Below are positions 32,601 to 43,414 of a stretch of 64,000 nucleotides of DNA, in pieces. Source of the stretch: Ciona savignyi (taxonomy: Eukaryota; Chordata; Ascidiacea; Phlebobranchia; Cionidae); the NCBI GenBank assembly GCA_000149265.1, contig CH002812.1, forward strand, positions 209,762 to 273,761. The letters run 5' to 3'. Both the position numbers and the translations under genes were made by a program. How positions within the stretch are numbered: position 1 is the first letter of the stretch; every line of letters starts with the position of its first letter. The notes under the pieces were generated by a model. That model saw nothing but the letters and a program-made list of their open reading frames with translations. It had not been told where the DNA came from and did not search any database.

Positions 32601-35600
32601 TTATTATTACGTGGACTAAACCGTGCTGCAAACTCATTAAGGTTTTTAAAAGAGATAAAGGCTATGGGTTTAGTAAATAATAATATAATAACGAAACTAA
32701 TGTAAACCATATCAAGCGTTAATATTTACCATACATAAAGATTTTCTGGAACTCTAAAAAAAACAATTTAACACCTGCCAACAAAAACCTATTTAAACGA
32801 TTGTGTGGCCTGATGGTGCAAGCAACCGATTCATATACCGTTTTCTACATAAATCATGCAATGTTAGTGACGTGCCCAACATGGCTTCGAAACTAAGCCA
32901 GGTATAAAATAAAGTAAATAAAAAACATTTCGTCCAGGCAAAGCGATCGTTCATGAATGGGCGCATTTACGGTGGGGAGTGTTCGATGAAACCTACACGA
33001 CTGGCTACAGCCCATATTACTTTGCCAGTGACGGTTCGGTGCAAGCGACCAGGTGATTAAAACTAGCCCAATGTTGGACAATAAAACCTAATATAGAAAT
33101 TATATGCAAAAAATACACAAATCCAAAAAAAACAATTTCCATGCGGATAAGGAACATTCACTGAGAAAATCACTGGTTAAACAGTATATAACAAGCCCAT
33201 GCATTGTGCTCTTAAATTAAACAAAGCATATTCCACACCAACAGGTGCCCAGTTACCCTGAGCGGCAGAAACAAGGTGATTGATTACTCGACCGGAACGT
33301 CACGTGATTGTCAGAAGAACTTGGAGAATGGACTGATGGAGGATGGTTGTCAGTTTCTACCTTCGTCCGAGCAAACGAGAGAACTTTCCACGTCATTGAT
33401 GTCTCATCAATATCTTTCCGAGGTCGAGGCAACAATTATCATCAGAAAACTTGTGCCACGATACCAGCACATATATATGTCAAAGCAATAACTATACTTT
33501 CATTAGGAAACTTATAACACATGCCTTATTTGAAATTTACAATCGCGTTCACTAATTTAATTTGTCTTTTTCTTATTCTTCCATGTTTAATAATATAATA
33601 AGAGTCATGATTACTGACTGCGACCATCCTATGGTTGCTAGAGCTATTGCAATATGATGTAAGTTATGTAAGTTTTTTATTAGTTTCGATAAAACCTTTT
33701 TTAGAGACACAACATACTGGTAGCTAATTTTGATTACATAGTTTTTCAACTGCAGTTTTAATGCTCTATAAGATAACTGGTTCAACAAATCGTTTGTAAA
33801 ATACGAACCATAAACACCCAACACACTGCAATAGCTCGGTTATGACTTGGCTAATCTGAGTCAATCTGATGATTACCCGTGTGTTAACGTACTTTCCGTT
33901 TTCACATTCACCAGGATAAACATGAATATCTTATCCTAATATAAATCCAAAATCTTTATTATTTCCTGTATATAGGTCACCATGTTCTGCCACGACGACC
34001 AAACCGACCCGTACAACCTCCACAACAAAGAAGCCCCGAATGAACAAAACCGGCTCTGCGACTTGAAAAGCACGTGGGAGGTGATCATGGAGTCGAAAGA
34101 CTTCGTGAACGGTACAAACCCAACTAAAGACGGCCTCAACACCAAACCGAGCTTTCGCCTCGTACAAGTAGAGTCCAGCAAAAGATACGTGTTAGTATTG
34201 GACACGTCCGGTAGCATGGATGGGGTGCGTATTTGACAATAATTAATATTTTAATCGATTTATTTAAATAACCCAACCAATGTTTATACAGTATTAAACA
34301 GGGAAATTAAACAACCCAGAACGTTAGCTTTTTTGGTAAAGTTGCATTCTAGAACTTATTAGTAAACATGATCTCTCCGGGAAATATCCTTGCTGTTATA
34401 AAGTTTAAAAAATATGCGTTTTCTGCAAAAAATTGTCGATGCCTTATAAATGAAAAAATCGTAATTTCTTTGTTAAAACCCTTCAAGTTTCGATCCTTAA
34501 CACCGTGTATGGGTCAGCTTCTTTTCTTTTCGAACATGATCTAAAATGCTTAATATTTTTAATGCAGACCCGTCTTCAACAAATGCGACAGGCGGTCAGC
34601 ATGTTCATTTCTCAATCAGTACCAAGCGGCGACCAAATTGCCATTGTAGAGTTTAGTGACACGGCGCAAACCTTGGCTTCGCTTAGGTTGATACAAAGCG
34701 AAAACGACAGAGAATACCTGTTAAGTAAAATCCCTACCAACACGGGCGGAAAAACATGCATTGGATGTGGAATTCAGGTGAAAATAAGCAAAAATAAACT
34801 TTCGTACTTGTACGAATTTCACGAACAAACAATAGTTTTAGGCCCAGATATGTCTTATAGGGAAATTATTAATTTGTAAAAGCTTATCAACTAAAAATTA
34901 CGCATGATATTATTTATTCTGGCGTTGGTAAATATTTATCCCCGGAGATGTGCAAACATACATAGTCGTCATATTACTTCGTGTCCATAGTCACCATCTG
35001 TTTAAAACAACGGCGGATATATCTCTTCAATCTTTGTTTAACCCATTAATCTACTGGCTTTTGGTAACACCCATTAACTGTGACGCGTGTAAGCACCCAG
35101 CCGACTGGTTTGATCCCATTACCTTTCCACTTACTGTTTTGTGCGTTGTAGGAGCTAAATGGAATAAATTATAGGTGATCCCAAATATTTTAAAATGATT
35201 TTTGTGTTGTCTGGTATTGTCATAATCTATTTAAAAATATACCAAGCAATCTGTATAGCGTTCATTGGTTAAACAAGTTGTAAAATAAAGGGAAAATTTA
35301 AACTGTTTTTAAGCAAACTTCTACTATAGCAAGCAGTCTCATTGCTGGAACAAAATGGAGAAAGTGCGTTTGGGGGGAACATCGTAGTTTTCACTGATGG
35401 CGCAGAAAATAAATATCCCTACGTCACCGATGTCGCAGATGAAGTTGTCCAAAAGGTTAGCAATGTTTGTATTGTTTTTTAGACTACTGACACCACAAAG
35501 GATATTATGTTTATTATTTGGGCTGGCTCAGTATCAAAGCATAAAGTGAAAAATAGCATACAGTTGAAAATTTGCTTGTGGTAAACGAAATAAGATTTTT

Positions 35601-38600
35601 ATTGTGTGCCATAATTAAAATATTCTTAAAACGTTGGGGTTAACCTTCTTTTTACACGGGGTTTCTGTTGATAAAACAGTGTTTAATGCACATTTCCTTT
35701 GCTTGCTACAAGCGAATATTGTCTGGACCACGGTGGATAAATGGGTTGTGCTAAAACTAAAGGTATTTCTCGATCCCACAGTATAACACCATAATATACA
35801 CTGCAGTAGGTACGATCATCAAACAGTTGTCGAGAGTTAAAGGGTTAACAATTTAAGATCGTTCTCTTAAGTATTTGTTAGTAAATCAGATAAGTTTCAG
35901 TTTAAAAACGCATTTTTCTTTTACACATTCACCATAAAATAACCAATTCTTTAGATGGCGATTGTCGATGCAATATACTATACCACCTCCGCCAATGCCG
36001 ACCTCGAGCAGTTAGTGATTGACACAAACGGAGTCTGGTTTTTTGGAAACGAGGATGACATCACTGCTATTTTGGGAGCATTCCAGACGATCGCTGAGCA
36101 CGATGACGGCGATGTTTTCACGGAAATATTTGAGGTGGCTGAGAAACAGTGTGATAACGTTATTATACGTCTCACACACGTGAAAAAACATGAAATACCT
36201 ACATCTTATTCTAGCGCAACTGTTCGTTATACTTATTCCCCACAGATATGTAGGGAGTTTAAATGATTCTATGGTTAAAAATCGAATTTGAGCTAATCCA
36301 TCTTAGTATTACAAGTTCTATATTGGATCATGCTAATTTTAATCACTCCCACCCCGTTCTACAGGTCCACAGTACGTCGTTCAATATAGACAAGTACTCC
36401 ACATACACTGGTTCGGTTGCTATCGATTCGACTGTGGGTAACAAGACTGTGTTCTCATTTACTTGGTCCCAGTACGACATTGCGATAAACGTTGAGTTGG
36501 AGCACCCCTCCGGCTGTACATTCTCTACCAATCCATTGGTCACCAGCAACAGTTGCGATGGTCATCCACTGGCAGTAACGGACAAGGATTTCGATATTGT
36601 GGAGTTTCCTCTGCCTGGGACAGCCGAGGTAATTAAGTTGGTTAGTTTTGTTCGGTGTTTAATTATCCACGAGAGGTCAAGGGGATTTTGTGTATAAAAA
36701 TGCGAGTTAGAAAACTGGTACAGATTTTTCCGGTCGTGTGGCTGAATGCAACCGATAGAGTTACATACAAAAAATGGTTTTAGCAACCAGCCCATAATGG
36801 GGTCGGAACCAAGTGCGGTAAAAAAAATAAAATAAAAACTTACAGTTTTTGGCAAATCGCAATCCTGCCCATATATTGCGCAATGTATGGCCAAACAAAT
36901 TATTGGACATAGTATTTTTTATTTCAATTGCAACGATAAAACACCCCCATTACACCCTGCCAAGTGTGTATTTCGAAATATTATTAACCTTCATAAATTA
37001 AAGAAAAATACAGGTTCAACCTGACATTACATGTTGTGACACGGAATTTAAATAATATAGAATAGTTTATTTATATTTATCATCATTAGTGGGAAAACGC
37101 AATGGGCGTTGACACACGGGCAATTGTCAGATCACCTGCGCTTGCACCTACCGTGGGGTACCGGAGCTAATGCAGCGCGTTGTGTATGATTGATTGATAC
37201 TTTCCTTCAATTCGGTAAAATCCATCATTCTACAATATCTTTGCTCAGGTTGGACTTTGGTGGGTATTACGTATCCACATCATCCGCTTACAGTCAACAA
37301 GTGACGGCGACTGTCACTTCAGCAGCCTTCAGCACACAAGTCGAGCCGATTGTCGTTTCGTCAGGTTTAGATCAAACAGATGTTGGCACTGGACAAGCAA
37401 TTGTTGTCTACGCCCAGGTATGTAACGTCAGGTTTTCTTTAAAATAAAAACCCACTGCAGCTGTGGCATTATAACTTTGCGGCAATAAAAACGTCAAACG
37501 GGAATTTCGATTGCGTAAGCATGAAATTTATTAGATATTATTTTGGTATTAATTTTCCAGAGATGTCAAAGCTCTGAATATAGTTTCTATGGAAATCAAA
37601 GGCATGCCTACAAATACATTCTACAAATATCTGTCAAAACGAAACTTGCAATTGTTACAGTGTTTAATTAAAGCATTACTAAAAGGGAGTGGTTTGTAAA
37701 GAGGTAGAGTACTTCCAAAAACTAAATATCTAGGTTTGATTTTCCATCTTTATCCCTGTGACTGGGAAAACGCAATGAACGTTAAAAGACAGGTAAACGT
37801 CAAATGACCTCGCTCCCACCGTCTAGATACCGAAACTATCGCAGTGTTCTGTGTGTGATTGAGACCTGCCTATAATTTAGTACAATCCAACAAACCGCTG
37901 CCTTGCACACGGACATAAAGGGCTTTGCACACGGACATAACCGACTAGCTAGCAACCAGTTTCGAACTTACAAACCTTCGGCAAAAGGGCGACGCACTAC
38001 GAACCAGTAAGCTAAACAGCCGGATTCTATGACAATAAATCGTTTGTAGGTATCGCAAGGGTTTTCTCCAATTCTTGGAGCCCAGGTCTTCGCCACCATT
38101 GGAAAACCGGATGGAAGGGATGAAACAATGGAGCTTTATGACGCAGGAGCAGGTACAATTTGGACTCATTCGTTAAATTCAACTGGAGTATGACGTTTTT
38201 ATTACACACATGGCGCGTCCGAATACTGTCTATAATACTTACAGCAACGTCATAATGTAAGATTCTTATAGTACCACATTTAAACAGTTACGTTATACAA
38301 ACCACAGTTGCGAGCCATTTTACTCCCGTTATTCGCGTGACGATTTACTTGAGTTACTGGCGTGAGATTCCACACGCGAGTGAATTCTTACTCGCTGGAA
38401 ATTTAATAGATTTTTGGCCCTGGTGAAACATAAACAACACACTACAATAGCTCCGGTAACCCGACGGTAGGTGCGAGGTGATCTAATGATTGCCCGTGTG
38501 TAATAACCCCATTGGTTTTCCCATTTACGGGGATAAACATGAATATCCTATTCTATATTTGCATACTGATAAATTCTAACTCAAATACATGAGACGGTTG

Positions 38601-41600
38601 ATTACGTTTTTAAAACGTTTAATTAGAGTAACTTTCTTCTATCAAGTCGCTTTATAAAAACGCCTTTCAAAAATACCGATTAAATTAATGCGTAACAACC
38701 ATTCTCACTTCATTTATATTTTTTCAATTTAACAGCACCAGATGTCCGATTGAATGACGGTGTTTACTCCAGATACTTCACTGGTTATAACCAACCGGGG
38801 AGATACTCGGTGGAGGTAGCGTATAATCTTACACTTTTCTTTCAATCCCTTTACACGTTAAACTGTGACCGAGTTTTTACTATGATGCCAAATTCGACCA
38901 GTATGAAAAACATAATTTAGAATGGAACTTATCTTTATTTCCGGGGGTGAAAACGAAGATATGGGAGCGATGTAACTCGGACAATTGTCGTAACTCGTGC
39001 TCACTGTCTGATTACCAAAAGTAGAAAAGTATGTTCAGTCGATGGGTATATTGCTACATATTTTTATTTAATTAATTCCTCTAAGCTCCTTGTTCAAGGA
39101 TAGACTTCGATCGATAAGCTAGATGGTGGTTTTAATCCTACCACCTTACGAGCTATGTGATCCATAACAGGGCGGTTAAAATTTGATTTAGATTGATAAA
39201 TGTTTAAAAAATTATTAAAAATAGGTGAAAGTGATTAACACGGTATCCAACACATCTACTCCACACTCTGGATCAAGTGCGGCCCTAAATGTCGGAACAA
39301 TAAATAGCCAGGGTAAGTTAACGGTGAATAAACTTTATGTTTATATTTAGTGGAATGTTCTATGCATTATAACTTATGTTATTAATCGCTGATACAGCAA
39401 AACAACCGTAAATTTAAAATAAACAGCAACATGCAAACGAATCCCAATGCACAAAAACGGAGAAACCTAATTGTCTATATCAGTGGTTCTCAAACTTTTT
39501 AGTTTTGGGACCCACTATTAATTACCACAATTTATGGCGACCCACTTAACTTTATATATAGTTGTTGAAACATGTGTGAGAGACGAAAGGTTCAATGACC
39601 TGAGGTCAGGTGAAGATCATTTGTGTATAGGAAATAGCCAGTATAGTTAATCAGAGCTTTTTTATAACTGTTCACGACCCACCAAGATTCCTTTCGCGAC
39701 CCACCGGTGGGTCGCGACCCATAGTTTGAGAAACGCTGGTCTATATTCAATCATTAATCTTTAGGCTACTTATGTGTAAAAAGTCACTTTTCCAAGTTTA
39801 CATGTTTTCGGTTATAAATCCGTGTTTTTCTTGTCACTTGGTCCGTTTTATATATTCCATGCTGTGTATGTACGGGTTACGTTAAACATTCGGTAACACA
39901 ACTTTCAGTTGCTGTTTTGTTTTGTTTTTTCATTTTTTGTTGCTCTAATTTCGAGCCCTCGATTGGCACAGCCTCAAGACGAAGTTAAAAAAAACATTGT
40001 ATATAAATCGGCCAAATTACCATTCCATCACACAACATTTCAGGTACTGTTGTTCTAAATCCGAACGCAGCAAAATATCAAACTCGAGCGCCCACAAGCG
40101 GAATTGGAAATTTTTCAAGAGTGGTCACCAACGCCGGGTTTTCGTACTCAGGGTTAGTAACATAATGCTAATCAATCTGTCAATTCTTTGTATTTCCGAA
40201 ATTTTTATTTTTTCCACCAAAACAGTTCAGAAATATCAAATAACAACACATTCTGATATATCACGCGTTAAAAATTACTGTGATTGCTTTTCTGCATGTC
40301 CAACAAATTTAGTTTACAGTTGATTAGAAACTTAGTCCGAATAGATTGGTGGGTTGAATTGTAGACTTTGAAATGCTCTATCGAAATCGGTCTCTATCTG
40401 GTAAGCTGTGTCTTATAGCAAAGAACTTTGCAGACATCGTCCACAAACAATGATTTAGGGGACTGCTACAGGAGAAAGAACTTCATTATAAACAATATGC
40501 AGTAACTGCGGTAATATTTTGCCTTTGTGATAATCTCCCTTGCGTTTACCCATTTAGGAAAAATATAAATATCCTAATGTCAAAGGTCTAATTATTTCAT
40601 CCCAAGTTTTTTTCTAATAAATTTTGCATTTAAACATTTTCATCAAATCTATGTTAATTTGGTAGTCCAATTAATATTTGTCATTTTGGGCCGTTGTTGC
40701 TTATTTACCACTCCAAAGAAGTGGTTATAGTAAGTTCTTAACGGCCACAGCAAAGTTCCAAGTGGTACGTTGTTAAAGGATCGAAACCGACTTAATATTC
40801 GATTTCGCTTTACTTTTGTGGAAACAAAGTGCTGTGAATGTGGAAACATCGCAGACCAAAAAATAAAACAATAATATATTTTCCTATCACCGACGAGCAG
40901 TAAAATCTGCAGACATGGAACATAGCCATTCGTAACGCCAAAACGGAATTTCTCGAGTTCCAACCTTATATATAAGTAGTTTAACAAAACATGCAGTTTA
41001 AAATAGCCCTGTTTTAAAAGGCTTCCATACACTGCAATGGACAAATAAATTTATTTATTTAACTAGGCGCGAGAATACCTAGCCTAGCAAATCGGGGGCA
41101 TTCGCTGCAATATTCGTTACCTACGTTGGCCAGTGCCTATTCACCTTTTTATAGCAGTTAGATTTAACGCTTGCTAAAATACCGTTTTAAATTTTATGCT
41201 TTGTTGGTATAACGAATATAGCAATTTATGATAAACAAACTAACCAATTTCAGAATTCCAGTTATTGGAGACCCGTTTCCACCAAGCAGGATACTGGATC
41301 TTTTTGTCGAACAAAACGACGTTTACAGCTTTTCCCAGGGTCTAAGTTTAACTTTCACTGCGCCCGGATCCGATTTTGACAGCGGAAATGGTAATTATAC
41401 TGCAATTTCCGTCTTACCGAGTAGATTTAAACGTATTATGTTTCGCAGCCTCGAGGTACGACCTTCGCTATACGATCAACAATGTATCTCAGCTTTTGTA
41501 CAACTTCGCATCTTGTGATACCATCAGCAAAGATCATATCAAAGAGGGATCGCTTACCTCGCCGCAGCAGGCGGGGACCAAAGAAACGTTGGTTGTTTTG

Positions 41601-41881
41601 CCGGATTTACAAGGCCACAGCGATAAAGTGACGTGAGTGTTAATCCTAGCAATGCTTGTAAAGGGATGGTTCACACACTTTAACACAGACCGCAAATAAC
41701 CTTTCCCCATAGAATTGCCTTTGCTATTAGAGCTTACGATGCTGTGAACAACGTTGGCGACCCTTCCAATGCCGCACCGATCACGTTTTTCATCACGCCC
41801 CCCGGTGACTCAGCTACTGTCCATCTTCCTGGAAAAGTTGTCACATTTTCTGTGGCAATCCTGTTAGCACTTTTACTATAA
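29615..41881 (+). CDS. CLCA: CLCA-family metallohydrolase/VWA protein (18 exons, one apparent frameshift)
   Basis: Exons: 29615-29764, 32062-32202, 32399-32549, 32938-33052, 33245-33422, 33976-34224, 34568-34777, 35330-35455, 35955-36134, 36365-36628, 37249-37417, 38050-38152, 38736-38815, 39225-39312, 40044-40152, 41254-41390, 41449-41632, 41713-41881. They total 2803 nt, one over a multiple of 3, i.e. about 933 aa; human CLCA proteins are 910-945. Seen: a signal peptide (1-19). The CLCA metallohydrolase domain carries '[13 protein letters not shown]' (153-165), the zinc site. A Cys-rich stretch with 'NLHNKEAP' follows. The VWA domain has MIDAS residues DTSGS (321-325), T391 and D421. A beta-rich region, an FN3-like domain near the end and a hydrophobic C-terminus follow. 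Family knowledge: CLCA proteins self-cleave and modulate TMEM16A chloride channels. Exon 11 seems to contain one extra base. AATAAA is at 42111. The C-terminal tail could be a GPI signal. Confidence 0.9.
31692..31910 (-). repeat. Diverged tRNA-like SINE copy, inverted
   Basis: It lies in CLCA intron 1 (29765-32061, otherwise AT-rich with no exon). The order of 'ggatatgatatttatgtttt', 'ctgtcgtattaccgcag' and 'aagtgccttgccc' is that of an inverted copy. Confidence 0.65.
33818..33940 (+). repeat. 3' fragment of the tRNA-like SINE
   Basis: It lies in CLCA intron 5. It begins at 'acccaacacactgcaatagc' and ends at 'ataaacatgaatatcttatc'. It is 5'-truncated and stops about 35 bp before exon 6. Confidence 0.78.
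37060..37195 (-). repeat. Diverged tRNA-like SINE fragment, inverted
   Basis: It lies in CLCA intron 10 just before the exon with the apparent frameshift. The blocks 'agtgggaaaacgcaatggg', 'cgggcaattgtcagatcacc' and 'taccggagctaatgcag' identify it. Confidence 0.65.
37735..38025 (-). repeat. Diverged full-span tRNA-like SINE copy, inverted
   Basis: It occupies most of CLCA intron 11. Head-side blocks ('gctagcaaccagtttcgaac', 'aagggcgacgcacta') and tail-side 'tatccctgtgactgggaaaa' are both visible. A short duplication, 'gcacacggacataa', is present at about 37907 and 37928. Confidence 0.7.
38430..38557 (+). repeat. 3' fragment of the tRNA-like SINE
   Basis: It lies in CLCA intron 12 and is one of the best preserved tails: 'caatagctccggtaacccga' through 'ggggataaacatgaatatcc' to 'tattctat'. 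It is 5'-truncated. Confidence 0.82.
39481..39738. mobile_element. hAT-type MITE, same family as 25212, without the nested insert
   Basis: 258 bp in CLCA intron 14. The ends 'cagtggttctcaaac' and 'gtttgagaaacgctg', the internal sequence and the 22-bp palindrome (39695-39716) match the copy at 25212. A perfect 8-bp duplication, 'gtctatat', flanks it (39473-39480 and 39739-39746). At the equivalent of 25427 it has one TA and no insertion. Confidence 0.93.
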
Positions 41882-43414
41882 TTCCAAAATTTCGCTTTGA
41901 AAACTTACGACCCCTACTCTCTATACCCTTTTGCACAGAAATAATCTTCGTAACACAACTTTGTACATTTTTGTGTAAATACTGTGGAAGCTTTAGTGCA
42001 TACTTTATCAAAACTATATTTGTTTAAGAAGTTTACTGTGGACCAAATCAAAAATATATGTTCCAAGGGCACCTCTTATAAGTAAACGTTTTTCATTCGG
42101 AAACTATAATAATAAAGTGTGATTTCTTAATACGAAACAAGGAAAATGTGAAAAAAATTAGCTGTGGGATGTTCATTAATTAAAAAAAAAAGATGTCACT
42201 AATAATATGTGTAGGTGCCATTTCTGTGCCGTCAACAGAAGGTCATTTACAACATGCAAATTAAATGACCTTTTAATTATAGCCTAACAGTAGTAACAAC
42301 ATTCGGCCGAATCTCGAGTTGTATAACGTAAGCGACCTAAAATAAACTGTTGCGAAGTTCTTTTTTCGAAGACTAACCGATTCAGATCATTACTACTCGC
42401 GGGGTCAGCAGTTGAAGCAAACATCTCAACGCTAAGTCGAGCGTAACTGATAACAGATGGTGGGTTTTGCGCATTTACGTTCTAAAATTTAAGGTACGGG
42501 AATATGTGCAGGCTTGGACACAGTATTTGCATTGTTTAGAAGCACGTAATGCGATCCGCATGTCAAATGGTTAAGTGGGGCCTCGCCCGGTACACCAGTT
42601 TACGCTAGTTGCGAATTTGTATGAATTGGGCGCAACAGGGCGAAGGAATTAAGGGTAATCAATCAAATTTAGGGTTGGCCGATTGTGTAAAGCTTTAACA
42701 CTGAGCAGAAAACAAAAATAACTTGACACTAGCCTGTACTTTTTAGTGCAACTGATGTCATCTCGTTGTTGAAAACATGCTTTTGCTTACAGCTATTTGT
42801 CTGCAATTACTTCTTATATAAAGTACTTAGAAATTAAGTTTGTGTTATCTTAGGTAGTATATAATCATCTTTATCCGAATCGGATTAAAACAACACGACC
42901 TTAATGTCAGTGGCGTTTAGGTGTCAAATGAGATGTTAGAACCTGTAAGGTCACACGGAGCGGATACAACACACTTACATCGCGCCCGATTATAACTCTC
43001 TATGACAAAGAGGTCCTTCTTTTGGCCTGGGAACAATCAAACTCGTTGAAATTTTCTCAAAAGGCGCTCGATTAATTGTCGCGAAAACATGGTTAGCAAA
43101 CAACCGCAGTACATAGGGTGAATCAATGATCTCGTGACGCAATAAATGGCGATCGAAAAAAGGAGCCACTGTAACCGATGATGTAATGATTGCGGCGCGC
43201 TTTATCTCTCCTGTTTATTTATCATTACGGCAATTGTGCCCCGGGCTCTCTCTTGCAAGTATCAGATCGGGAAGAAGAAAACAGAGATTTCCGGTAGCTC
43301 AGTGGGCCAACTCATGCGTGACGATGTGATCTAGGTCGGAAGGCACAGTGTCCGGCGATTCAGTTACGAGAGGATAAGCCAGCGAAAGCATAACACAGAA
43401 ACTAACTCAACAAA
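41882..43414. other. Intergenic region between CLCA and CPAMD8
   Basis: The CLCA polyadenylation signal AATAAA is at 42111-42116. Nothing coding is supported in the rest. The last 300 bases are richer in GC than the surroundings and probably contain the CPAMD8 promoter and 5' UTR. At 43291-43348 there is a tRNA A-box-like 'ggtagctcagtggg' with a poor B-box partner. I do not call a tRNA there. Confidence 0.5.
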
